Positions 1 to 10,980 of a DNA stretch of 64,000 nt are shown in pieces. The notes below the pieces were generated by a model. It had not been told where the DNA came from and did not search any database. It saw only the letters and a list, made by a program, of their open reading frames with translations. Source of the DNA: Nephrocerus scutellatus (Eukaryota > Arthropoda > Insecta > Diptera > Pipunculidae); NCBI GenBank assembly GCA_947095585.1, contig OX352765.1, forward strand, positions 57,438,920 through 57,502,919. The letters are read 5' to 3'. The position numbers were made by a program, and so were the translations under genes. The first letter of the stretch is position 1. The number at the start of each line of letters is the position of its first letter.

Positions 1-306
1 CTCGGAATGTACGACTAATATGCGACCATAAGATTTGTTCCTATGGAAATTCTGGGATCTGGCCAATAGGGTCTGAAATTTTTGGAACCAAACCATTTCT
101 TAAGGGATTCGTATGAAACTAGGATTGTAGGACTAATATGCGACTATAAGATTTGTTCCTATGGAAATTCTGGTATCTGGCCAGTAGGGTCTGGAGTTTT
201 GGGAACCAAGCCATTTCTCAAGCGTTTTCTATGAAATTCGGTATGTAGGACTATGATTTGATTATGAAACTTGTTCCTTTGGAAAATCTGGTATCTGGCC
301 AATAGC

Positions 307-937
307 GTCTGCAGTTTTGGGAACTAAGCGATTTCTTAAGCGATTTGTATGAAACTCGGAATGTAGGCCTAAAATGCGATTATGAGACTTGTTACTATGG
401 AAAATCTAAGATCTGGCCAAAAGGGTCTGGAATTTTTGGAACCAAACCATTTCTCAAGGGTTTCGTATAAAACTCGGAATGTAGAACTAATATGCGACCA
501 TAAGATTTGTTCCTATGGAAATTCTTGGATCTGGCGAATAGGGTCTGGAGTTTTGGGTACACAGCCATTTCTCAAACGATTCGTATGAATTTAGTACTAA
601 TATGCGACTATAAGATTTGTTCCTATGGAAATTCTGGGATCTGGGACAATAGAGTCTGCAGTTTTGGGAACTAAGCGATTTCTTAAGCGATTTGTATGAA
701 ACTCGGAATGTAGGCCTAAAATGCGATTATGAGACTTGTTACTATGGAAAATCTAAGATCTGGCCAAAAGGGTCTGGAATTTTTGGAACCAAACCATTTC
801 TCAAGGGTTTCGTATAAAACTCGGAATGTAGAACTAATATGCGACCATACGATTTGTTCCTATGGAAATTCTGGGATCTGGCAAATAGGGTCTGGAATTT
901 TGGGTACACAGCCATTTCTCAAACGATTCGTATGAAT
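307..937 (+). repeat. Local tandem duplication, 347-bp offset
   Basis: The segment from GTCTGCAGTT at 307 to about 590 is repeated from 654 to about 937 with offset 347, about three monomers. Both copies share the uncommon AATGTAGGCCTAAAATGCG variant. A unit just before the second copy has CTGGGACAATAGAG where CTGGCCAATAGGG is usual. Confidence 0.8.
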
Positions 938-1403
938 GTAGTACTAATATGCGACTATAAGATTTGTTCCTATGGAAATTCTGGGATCTGGCCAATAGGG
1001 TCTGGAGTTGTGGGACCAAGCCATTTCTCAAGTGAATCGTATGAAACTCGGAATCTAGGACTAATATGTGACCATAAGATTTGTTCCTATGGAAATTCTG
1101 AGATCTGGCCAATAGGGTCTGAAATTTTTGGAACCAAACCATTTCTTAAGGGATTCGTATGAAACTAGGATTGTAGGACAAATATGCGACTATAAGATTT
1201 GTTCCTATGGAAATTCTGGTATCTGGCCAGTAGGGTCTGGAGTTTTGGGAACCAAGCCATTTCTCAAGTCATTTCTATGAAATTCGGTATGTAGGACTAT
1301 GATTTGATTATGAAACCTTTTCCTTTGGAAAATCTGGTATCTGGCCAATAGCGTCTGCAGTTTTGGGAACTAAGCGATTTCTTAAGCGATTTGTATGAAA
1401 CTC

Positions 1404-1521
1404 GGAATGTAGGACTAAAATGCGATTATGAGACTTGTTACTATGGAAAATCTAAGATCTGGCCAAAAGGGTCTGGAATTTTTGGAACCAAACCCTTTCT
1501 CAAGGGTTTCGTATAAAACTC
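1404..1521 (+). repeat. Exemplar 118-bp subtype with BglII site
   Basis: This subtype reads ACTAAAATGCGATTATGAG, then TTACTATGGAAAATCTAAG, then AGATCTGGCCAAAAGGGTCT (BglII site AGATCT) and ends CAAGGGTTTCGTATAAAACT. It measures 118 bases and is usually followed by a unit starting GGAATGTAGAACTAATATGC with CGACCATAAG. The stop-free stretch through it explains most of the 68-codon plus-strand open frames, for example 1428-1634. Confidence 0.9.
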
Positions 1522-2256
1522 GGAATGTAGAACTAATATGCGACCATAAGATTTGTTCCTATGGAAATTCTGGGATCTGGCAAATAGGGTCTGGAGTTTT
1601 GGGAACACAGCCATTTCTCAAACGATTCGTATGAATGTAGTACTAATATGCGACTATAAGATTTGTTCCTATGGAAATTCTGGGATCTGGCCAATAGGGT
1701 CTGGTGTTTTGGGACCCAAGCCATTTCTCTAGAGATTTGTATGAAATTCCTAATGTAGGACTAAAATGCGACTATTAGATTTGTTCCTATGGAAATTGTG
1801 ATGTAATTAGGAGATTTTTTCCTATGGAAAATCTGGGAGCTGGCTAATAGGATCTGGAATTATGGGAACTAAGCCATTTCTCAAGCGATTTCTATGAAAT
1901 TCGGTATGTAGGACTAATATGCGACTATAAGATTGGTTCATATGGACAATTTGGGATCTGGCCAATAGCGTCTGCAGTTTTGGGAACTAAGCGATTTCTT
2001 AATCGATTTGTATGAAACTCGGAATGTAGGACTAAAATGCGATTATGAGACTTGTTACTATGGAAAATCTAAGATCTGGCCAAAAGGGTCTGGAGTGTTG
2101 GGAACACAGCCATTTCTCAAATGATTCGTATGAATCTCGGAATGTAGGAATAATATGCGACTATAAGATTTGTTTCTATGGAAATTCTGGGATCTGGATA
2201 ATAGAGTCTGGAATTTTTGGAACCAAACCATTTCTTAAGGGATTCGTATGAAACTA

Positions 2257-2316
2257 GGATTGTAGGTCTGGAATTTTTGAAACCAAATCATTTCTCAAGG
2301 GTTTCGTATAAAACTC
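2257..2316 (+). repeat. Truncated 60-bp monomer
   Basis: After AGGATTGTAGG the sequence jumps straight to TCTGGAATTTTTGAAACC, so 58 bases of the monomer middle are missing. The join lies at a shared AGG/GGTCT context, consistent with a microhomology deletion. A second copy at 7698-7757 has the same join, so it travelled with the 5441-bp segmental copy. Confidence 0.82.
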
Positions 2317-3524
2317 GGAATGTAGAACTAATATGCGACCATAAGATTTGTTCCTATGGAAATTCTGGGATCTGGCCAATAGGGTCTGGAGTTTTTGGAA
2401 CCAAGCCATTTCTCAAGCGAATCGTATGAAACTCGGAATCTAGGACTAATATGTAACCATAAGATTTGTTTCTATGGAAATTCTGGGATCTGGCTAATAG
2501 GGTCTGGAATTTTTGGAACCAAACCATTACACAAGGGATTCGTATGAAACTCGGAATGAAGGACTATGATGTGATTATGAGACGTGTTCCTTTGGAAAAT
2601 CTGGTATCTGGCCAATAGCGTCTGCAGTTTTGGGAACTAAGCGATTTCTTAAGCGATTTGTATGAAATTCCTAATGTAGGACTAAAATGCGACTATTAGA
2701 TTTGTTGCTATGGAAATTGTGATGTGATTAGGAGATTTTTTCCTATGGAAAATCTGGGAGCTGGCTAATAGGGTCTGGAATTATGGGAACTAAACCATTT
2801 CTCAAGCGATTTCTATGAAATTCGGTATGTAGGACTTATATGCTACTATAAGATTGCTTCCTATGGAAATTCTGGGTTCTGGCCAATAGGGTCTGGAGTT
2901 TTCCGAACCAAGCCATTTCTCAAGCGAATCGTATGAAACTCGGAATGTACGACTAATATGTGACTATAAGATTTGTTCGTATGGAAATTCTGGGATCTGG
3001 CCAATAGGGTCAGGAGTTTTTGGAACCAAGCCATTTCTCAAGCGAATCGTATAAAACTCGGAATGTACGACTAATATGTGACTATAAGATTTGTCCTTAT
3101 GGAAATTCTGTGATCTGACAAATAGGGTCTGGAATTTTGGAAACTAAGCCATTTCTCGAGCGATTTGTATGACATTCGGAATGTAGGACTAAGATGTGAT
3201 TATGAGATTTTTTCCTTTGGAAAATCTGGTATCTAGCCCATAGCGTCTGCAGATTTTGGGAAGTAAGCAATTTCTTAAGCGATTCGTATGAAACTCGGAA
3301 TGTAGGACTAATATGCGACTATAAGATTTGTTTCTATTGAAATTCTGGGATCTGGCAAATAGGGTCTGGAGTTTTGGGAACACAGCCATTTCTCAAACGA
3401 TTCGTATGAATGTAGTACTAATATGCGTCTGTAAGATTTGTTCCTATGGAAATTCTGGGATCTGGCCAATAGGGTCTGGAGTTTTGGGACCCAAGCCATT
3501 TCTCTAGAGATTCGTATGAAATTC

Positions 3525-3677
3525 CTAATGTAGGACTAAAATGCGACTATTAGATTTGTTCCTATGGAAATTGTGATGTGATTAGGAGATTTTTTCCTAT
3601 GGAAAATCTGGGAGCTGGCTAATAGGGTCTGGAATTATGGGAACTAAACCATTTCTCAAGCGATTTCCTTGAAATTC
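3525..3677 (+). repeat. Exemplar 153-bp monomer (35-bp internal duplication class)
   Basis: The unit begins CTAATGTAGGACTAAAATGC, reaches TATGGAAATTGT, then starts again with GATGTGATTAGGAGATTTT and passes TCCTATGGAAAATCTGG a second time. It is 118 + 35 bases. The inserted part matches monomer positions about 16-50 of the subtype that reads ACTAAGATGTGATTATGAG, so it looks like a fusion of two subtypes by an out-of-register exchange. Dozens of copies across all domains share this same junction, so it arose once and was amplified. Confidence 0.92.
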
Positions 3678-3794
3678 GGTATGTAGGACTAATATGCTAC
3701 TATAAGATATGTTCCTATGGAAATTCTGGGTTCTGGCCAATAGGGTCTGGAGTTTTTGGAACCAAGCCATTTCTCAAGAGTTTCGTATGAAATT

Positions 3795-4340
3795 CCTAAT
3801 TGTAGGACTAAAATGCGACTATTAGATTTGTTCCTATGGAAATTGTGATGTGATTAGGAGATTTTTTCCTATGGAAAATCTGGGAGCTGGCTAATAAGGT
3901 CTGGAATTATGGGAACTAAGCCGTTTCTCAAGCGATTTCTATGAAATTCGGAAGTTACGACTAATATGTGACTAAAAGATTTGTTCCTTGTTCTGGGATT
4001 TGGCCAATAGGGTCTGGAGTTTTGGGAACCAAGCCATTTCTCAAGAGTTTCGTATGAAATTCCTAATTGTAGGACTAAAATGCGACTATTAGATTTGTTC
4101 CTATGGAAATTGTGATGTGATTAGGAGATTTTTTCCTATGGAAAATCTGGGAGCTGGCTAATAAGGTCTGGAATTATGGGAACTAAGCCATTTCTCAAGC
4201 GAATCGTATGAAACTCGGAATGTACGACTAATATGTGACTAAAAGATTTGTTCCTTGTTCTGGGATTTGGCCAATAGGGTCTGGAGTTTTGGGAACCAAG
4301 CCATTTCTCAAGAGTTTCGTATGAAATTCCTAATTGTAGG
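3795..4340 (+). repeat. 267-bp local tandem triplicate
   Basis: The rare word CCTAATTGTAGG starts at 3795, 4062 and 4329, exactly 267 apart. Each unit is one 153-class monomer with an extra T (154 bp) plus one 113-bp monomer. The second and third junctions share the contraction TTGTTCCTTGTTCTGGG, where ATGGAAA is missing. A fourth occurrence of the word at 11017 shows a later segmental copy. Confidence 0.85.
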
Positions 4341-4558
4341 ACTAAAATACGACTATTAGATTTGTTCCTATGGAAATTGTGATGTGATTAGGAGATTTTT
4401 TCCTATGGAAAATCTGGGAGCTGGCTAATAAGGTCTGGAATTATGGGAACTAAGCCGTTTCTCAAGCGATTTCTATGAAATTCGGTATTTAGGACTAATA
4501 TGTGACTATAAGATTGGTTCTTATGGAAATTCTGGGATCTGGCCAATAGGGTCTGGAG

Positions 4559-4568
4559 TTTTTTTTTT
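4559..4568 (+). repeat. Ten-T homopolymer inside a monomer
   Basis: GGAGTTTTTGGAACC has become GGAG followed by ten T and GAACC, replacing the usual four or five T and the GG. It occurs once in the window. It may be a real slippage event or a base-calling or assembly error. Confidence 0.7.
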
Positions 4569-6179
4569 GAACCAAACCATTTCTTAAGGGGTTTGGATGA
4601 AACTAGGATTGTAGGACTAATATGCGATTATAAGATTTGTTCCTATGGAAATTCTGGTATCTGGCCAATAGGGTCTGGAGTTTTGGGAACCAAACCATTT
4701 CTCAAGCGATTTCTATGAAATTCGGTATGTACGACTATGATTTGATTATGAAACTTGTTCCTTTGGAAAATCTGGTATCTGCCCAATAGCGTCTGCAGTT
4801 TTGGGAATTAAGCAAATTCTTAAGGGATTTGTATGAAACTCGGAATGTAGGACTAAAATGCGATTATGAGACGTGTAACTATGGAAAATCTAAGATATGG
4901 CCAAAAGGGTCTGGAATTTTTGGAACCAAACCATTTCTCAAGGGTTTCGTATAAAACTCGGAATGTAGAACTAATATGCGACCATAAGATTTGTTCCTAT
5001 GGAAATTCTGGGATCTGGCAAATAGGGTCCGGAGTTTTGGGAACACAGCCATTTCTCAAACGATTCGTATGAATGTAGTACTAATATGCGACTATAAGAT
5101 TTGTTCCTATGGAAATTCTGGGATCTGGCCAATAGGGTCTGGAGTTTTGGGACCCAAGCCATTTCTCTAGAGATTCGTATGAAATTCCTAATGTAGGACT
5201 AAAATGCGACTATTAGATTTGTTCCTATGGAAATTGTGATGTGATTAGGAGATTTTTTCCTATGGAAAATATGGGAGCTGGGTAATAGGATCTGGAATTA
5301 TGGGAACTAAGCCATTTCTCAAGCGATTTCTATGAAATTCAGTATGTAGGACTAATATGCGACTATAAGATTGGTTCCTATGGAAATTTTGGGATCTGGC
5401 CAATAGGGTCTGGAGTATTTGGAACCAAGCCATTTCTCAAGCGAATCGTATGAAACTCGGAATCTAGGACTAATATGTGACCATAAGATTTGTTCCTATG
5501 GAAATTCTGGGATCTGGCCAATAGGGTCTGAAATTTTTGGAACCAAACCATTTCTTAAGGGATTCGTATGAAACTAGGATTGTAGGACTAATATGCGACT
5601 ATAAGATTTGTTCCTATGGAAATTCTGGTATCTGGCCAGTAGGGTCTGGAGTTTTGGGAACCAAGCCATTTCTCAAGCGATTTCTATGAAATTCGGTGTG
5701 TAGGACTATGATTTGATTATGAAACTTGTTCCTTTGGAAAATCTGGTATCTGGACAATAGCGTCTGCAGTTTTGGGAACTAAGCGATTTGTATGAAACTC
5801 GGAATGTAGGCCTAAAATGCGATTATGAGACTTGATACTATGGAAAATCTAAGATCTGGCCAAAAGGGTCTGGAATTTTTGGAACCAAACCATTTCTCAA
5901 GGGTTTCGTATAAAACTCGGAATGTAGAACTAATATGCGACCATAAGATTTGTTCCTATGGAAATTCTGGGATCTGGCAAATAGGGTCTGGAGTTTTGGG
6001 TACACTGCCATTTCTCAAACGATTCGTATGAATTTAGTACTAATATGCGACTATAAGATTTGTTCCTATGGAAATTCTGGGATCTGGCCAATAGGGTCTG
6101 GAGTTGTGGGACCAAGCCATTTCTCAAGCGAATCGTATGAAACTCGGAATCTAGGACTAATATGTGACCATAAGATTTG

Positions 6180-6300
6180 TTCCTATGGAAATTCTGAGAT
6201 CTGGCCAAAAGGGTCTGAAATTTTTGGAACTAATAGGGTCTGGAATTTTTGGAACCAAACCATTTCTTAAGGGATTTGTATGAAACTAGGATTGTCATTT
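6180..6300 (+). repeat. Rearranged monomers with two irregular joins
   Basis: Around 6228 the text GGAAC is followed directly by TAATAGGGTCTGG, so a GTCTGGAATTTTTGG segment is passed twice. Near 6296 GGATTGT is joined to CATTTCTCAAGCG, dropping most of a monomer. Neither join recurs elsewhere that I can see, so they look private to this spot. Confidence 0.7.
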
Positions 6301-6412
6301 CTCAAGCGATTTCTTTGAAATTCGGTATGTAGGACTATGATGTGATTATGAGACTTGTTCCGTTGGAAAATCTGGTATCTGGCCAAGAGCGTCTGCAGTT
6401 TTGGGAACTAAA

Positions 6413-9400
6413 CGATTTCTCAAACGATTCGTATGAATGTAGTACTAATATTCGACTATAAGATTTGTTCCTATGGAAATTCTGGGATCTGGCAAATAGG
6501 GTCTGGAGTTTTGGGAACACAGCCATTTCTCAAACGATTCGTATGAATGTAGGACTAATCTGCGACTATAAGATTTGTTCCTATGGAAATTCTGGGATCT
6601 AGCCAATAGGGTCTGGAGTTTTGGGACCCAAGCCATTTCTCAAGCGATTTCTATGAAATTCGGAATGTACGACTAAAATGCGATTATGGACTTGTTCCTA
6701 TGGAAAATCTAAGAACTGGCCAATAGGATCTGGATTTTTTGAAACTAAGCCATTTCTCAAGCGATTCGTATGAAACTCGGAATGTAGAACTAATATGCGA
6801 CCATAAGATTTGTTCCTATGGAAATTCTGGGATCTGGCCAATAGGGTCTGGAGTTTTGGGAACACAGCCATTTCTCAAACGATTCGTATGAATGTAGGAC
6901 TAATATGCGACTATAAGATTTGTTCCTATGGAAATTCTGGGATCTGGCCAATAGGGTCTGGAGTTTTGGGAACACAGCCATTTCTCAAACGATTCGCATG
7001 AATGTAGGACTAATATGCGACTATAATATTTGTTCCTATGGAAAATCTTGGATCTGGCCAAAATGGTCTGGAGTTTTGGGAACTAAGTCATTTCTCAAGC
7101 TATTCGTATAAAACTCGGAATCTAGGACTAATATGTGACTATAAAATTTTATCCTATCGAAATTCTGGGATCTGGCCAATAGGGTCTGAAATTTTTGGAA
7201 CCAAACCATTTCTCAAGGGTTTCGTATAAAACTCGGAATGTAGAACTAATATGCGACCATAAGATTTGTTCCTATGGAAATTCTGGGATCTGGCAAATAG
7301 GGTCTGGAGTTTTGGGAACACAGCCATTTCTCAAACGATTCGTATGAATGTAGTACTAATATGCGACTATAAGATTTGTTCCTATGGACAATTTGGGATC
7401 TGGCTAATAGCGTCTGCAGTTTTGGGAACTAAGCGATTTCTTAACGATTTGTATGAAACTCGGAATGTAGGACTAAAATGCGATTATGAGACTTGTTACT
7501 ATGGAAAATCTAAGATCTGGCCAAAAGGGTCTGGAGTGTTGGGAACACAGCCATTTCTCAAACGATTCGTATGATTCTAGGAATGTAGGAATAATATGCG
7601 ACTATAAGATTTGTTTCTATGGAAATTCTGGGATCTGGATAATAGAGTCTGGAATTTTTGGATCCAAACCATTTCTTAAGGGATTCGTATGAAACTAGGA
7701 TTGTAGGTCTGGAATTTTTGAAACCAAATCATTTCTCAAGGGTTTCGTATAAAACTCGGAATGTAGAACTAATATGCGACCATAAGATTTGTTCCTATGG
7801 AAATTCTGGGATCTGGCCAATAGGGTCTGGAGTTTTTGGAACCAAGCCATTTCTCAAGCGAATCGTATGAAACTCGGAATCTAGGACTAATATGTAACCA
7901 TAAGATTTGTTTCTATGGAAATTCTGGGATCTGGCTAATAGGGTCTGGAATTTTTGGAACCAAACCATTACACAAGGGATTCGTATGAAACTCGGAATGA
8001 AGGACTATGATGTGATTATGAGACTTGTTCCTTTGGAAAATCTGGTATCTGGCCAATAGCGTCTGCAGTTTTGGGAACTAAGCGATTTCTTAAGCGATTT
8101 GTATGAAATTCCTAATGTAGGACTAAAATGCGACTATTAGATTTGTTGCTATGGAAATTGTGATGTGATTACGAGAAATTTTCCTATGGAAAATCTGGAA
8201 GCTGGCTAATAGGGTTTGGAATTATGGGAACTAAACCATTTCTCAAGCGATTTCTATGAAATTCGGTATGTAGGACTTATATGCTACTATAAGATTGCTT
8301 CCTATGGAAATTCTGGGTTCTGGCCAATAGGGTCTGGAGTTTTCCGAACCAAGCCATTTCTCAAGCGAATCGTATGAAACTCGGAATGTACGACTAATAT
8401 GTGACTATAAGATTTGTTCCTATGGAAATTCTGGGATCTGGCCAATAGGGTCTGGAGTTTTGGGAACCAAGCCATTTCTCAAGCGAATCGTATAAAACTC
8501 GGAATGTACGACTAATATGTGACTATAAGATTTGTCCTTATGGAAATTCTGCGATCCGACAAATAGGGTCTGGAATTTTGGAAACTAAGCCATTTCTCGA
8601 GCGATTTGTATGACATTCGGAATGTAGGACTAAGATGTGATTATGAGATTTTTTTCCTTTGGAAAATCTGGTATCTAGCCCATAGCGTCTGCAGATTTTG
8701 GGAAGTAAGCAATTTCTCAAGGGTTTCGTATAAAACTCGGAATGTAGAACTAATATGCGACCATAAGATTTGTTCCTATGGAAATTCTGGGATCTGGCAA
8801 ATAAGGTCTGGAGTTTTGGGAACACAGCCATTTCTCAAGCGAATCGTATGAAACTCGGAATCTAGGACTAATATGTAACCATAAGATTTGTTTCTATGGA
8901 AATTCTGGGATCTGGCTAATAGGGTCTGGAATTTTTGGAACCAAACCATTACACAAGGGATTCGTATGAAACTCGGAATGAAGGACTATGATGTGATTAT
9001 GAGACTTGTTCCTTTGGAAAATCTGGTATCTGGCCAATAGCGTCTGCAGTTTTGGGAACTAAGCGATTTCTTAAGCGATTTGTATGAAATTCCTAATGTA
9101 GGACTAAAATGCGACTATTAGATTTGTTGCTATGGAAATTGTGATGTGATTACGAGAAATTTTCCTATGGAAAATCTGGGAGCTGGCTAATAGGGTCTGG
9201 AATTATGGGAACTAAACCATTTCTCAAGCGATTTCTATGAAATTCGGTATGTAGGACTTATATGCTACTATAAGATTGATTCCTATGGAAATTCTGGGTT
9301 CTGGCCAATAGGGTCTGGAGTTTTCCGAACCAAGCCATTTCTCAAGCGAATCGTATGAAACTCGGAATGTACGACTAATATGTGACTATAAGATTTGTTC

Positions 9401-10375
9401 CTATGGAAATTCTGGGATCTGGCCAATAGGGTCTGGAGTTTTGGGAACCAAGCCATTTCTCAAACGATTCGTATGAATGTAGTACTAATATTCGACTATA
9501 AGATTTGTTCCTATGGAAATTCTGGGATCTGGCAAATAGGGTCTGGAGTTTTGGGAACACAGCCATTTCTCAAACGATTCGTATGAATGTAGGACTAATC
9601 TGCGACTATAAGATTTGTTCCTATGGAAATTCTGGGATCTAGCCAATAGGGTCTGGAGTTTTGGGACCCAAGCCATTTCTCAAGCGATTTCTATGAAATT
9701 CGGAATGTACGACTAAAATGCGATTATGGACTTGTTCCTATGGAAAATCTAAGATCTGGCCAATAGGATCTGGATTTTTTGAAACTAAGCCATTTCTCAA
9801 GCGATTCGTATGAAACTCGGAATGTAGAACTAATATGCGACCATAAGATTTGTTCCTATGGAAAATCTGGGATCTGGCCAAAAGGGTCCGGAGTTTTGGG
9901 AACACAGCCATTTCTCAAACGATTCGTATGAATGTAGGACTAATATGCGACTATAAGATTTGTTCCTATGGAAATTCTGGGATCTGGCCAATAGGGTCTG
10001 GAGTTTTGGGAACACAGCCATTTCTCAAACGATTCGCATGAATGTAGGACTAATATGCGACTATAATATTTGTTCCTATGGAAAATCTTGGATCTGGCCA
10101 AAAGGGTCTGGAGTTTTGGGAACTAAGTCATTTCTCAAGCTATTCGTATAAAACTCGGAATCTAGGACTAATATGTGACTATAAAAGTTTATCCTATCGA
10201 AATTCTGGGATCTGGCCAATAGGGTCTGGAATTTTTGGAACCAAACCATTTCTCAAGGGTTTCGTATAAAACTCGGAATGTAGAACTAATATGCGACCAT
10301 AAGATTTGTTCCTATGGAAATTCTGGGATCTGGCAAATAGGGTCTGGAGTTTTGGGAACACAGCCATTTCTCAAG
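6413..10375 (+). repeat. Segmental copy pair 6413-7335 and 9453-10375, offset 3040
   Basis: Both copies contain TAGTACTAATATTCGAC, AGGACTAATCTGCGAC, a GATTATGGACTTG contraction, the CGATTCGCATGAATG variant and the AAGCTATTCGTATAAAACTC variant, in that order. A third partial copy lies at about 12010-12555, offset 2180 from 9830-10375. Confidence 0.85.
6891..7000 (+). repeat. Exemplar 110-bp monomer (8-bp deletion class)
   Basis: The unit from AATGTAGGAC at 6891 to the same word at 7001 is exactly 110 bases. It lacks the eight bases that end the 118-bp class: TATGAAACTCGGAATG has become TATGAATG. The lost segment lies between two GAA triplets, which fits slippage across a short direct repeat. 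The class also tends to carry ACACAGCC in place of ACCAAGCC and AAACGATTCG in place of AAGCGATTCG. It is common throughout the window and often forms 228-bp dimers with a 118-bp unit. Confidence 0.93.
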
Positions 10376-10980
10376 CGAATCGTATGAAACTCGGAATCTA
10401 GGACTAATATGTAACCATAAGATTTGTTTCTATGGAAATTCTGGGATCTGGCTAATAGGGTCTGGAATTTTTGGAACCAAACCATTACACAAGGGATTCG
10501 TATGAAACTCGGAATGAAGGACTATGATGTGATTATGAGACTTGTTCCTTTGGAAAATCTGGTATCTGGCCAATAGCGTCTGCAGTTTTGGGAACTAAGC
10601 GATTTCTTAAGCGATTTGTATGAAATTCCTAATGTAGGACTAAAATGCGACTATTAGATTTGTTGCTATGGAAATTGTGATGTGATTACGAGAAATTTTC
10701 CTATGGAAAATCTGGGAGCTGGCTAATAGGGTCTTGAATTACGGGAACTAAACCATTTCTCAAGCGATTTCTATGAAATACGGTATGTAGGACTTATATG
10801 CTACTATAAGATTGCTTCCTATGGAAATTCTGGGTTCTGGCCAATAGGGTCTGGAGTTTTCCGAACCAAGCCATTTCTCAAGCGAATCGTATGAAACTCG
10901 GAATGTACGACTAATATGTGACTATAAGATTTGTCCCTATGGAAATTCTGGGATCTGGCCAATAGGGTCTGGAGTTTTGG
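7855..10980 (+). repeat. About 0.6-kb segment present three times (offsets 981 and 1536)
   Basis: The variant CTAGGACTAATATGTAACC and the ACCATTACACAAGGGATTCG variant that follows it recur near 7881, 8862 and 10398, and an older copy is near 2440. The shared stretch runs through a 153-class monomer reading GATTACGAGAAATTTTCC to the AGTTTTCCGAACC variant. The copies are interleaved with the 3040-bp pair, showing that successive exchanges overlapped. Confidence 0.8.

Larger units (their letters stand above)
1..6043 (+). repeat. Segment 1-590 with copies at 1047-1636 and 5456-6043
   Basis: The three copies share GGGTCTGAAATTTTTGG, which starts at 69, 1115 and 5524, and the same following order of subtypes. 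Offsets are 1046 and 5455. In the third copy the offset drops to 5443 because 12 bases are missing near 5780, where GCGATTTCTTAAGCGATTTG has become GCGATTTG, a deletion between repeated GCGATTT words. Confidence 0.75.
1940..8716 (+). repeat. Segmental copy pair 1940-3275 and 7381-8716, offset 5441
   Basis: Both copies contain the rare TATGGACAATTTGGGATCTGG, the 60-bp truncated monomer (2257-2316 and 7698-7757), the AGTTTTCCGAACCAAGCC variant and the AATCTAGGACTAATATGTAACC variant. Agreement stops near 3275 and 8716, where one copy has TCTTAAGCG and the other TCTCAAGGG. Confidence 0.83.

Noticed and set aside
382..588. Family of 62-70-codon open frames on the plus strand, for example here and at 1428-1634
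   Set aside because: They are translations of the satellite. Near-identical frames occur on both strands at each copy, begin at chance ATG codons, end at different stops as the 118-bp and 110-bp units shift frame, and show no domain or silent-site bias.
834..1142. 102-codon minus-strand open frame
   Set aside because: It overlaps a plus-strand frame of equal quality at 839-1162 and is the complement of the same monomers.
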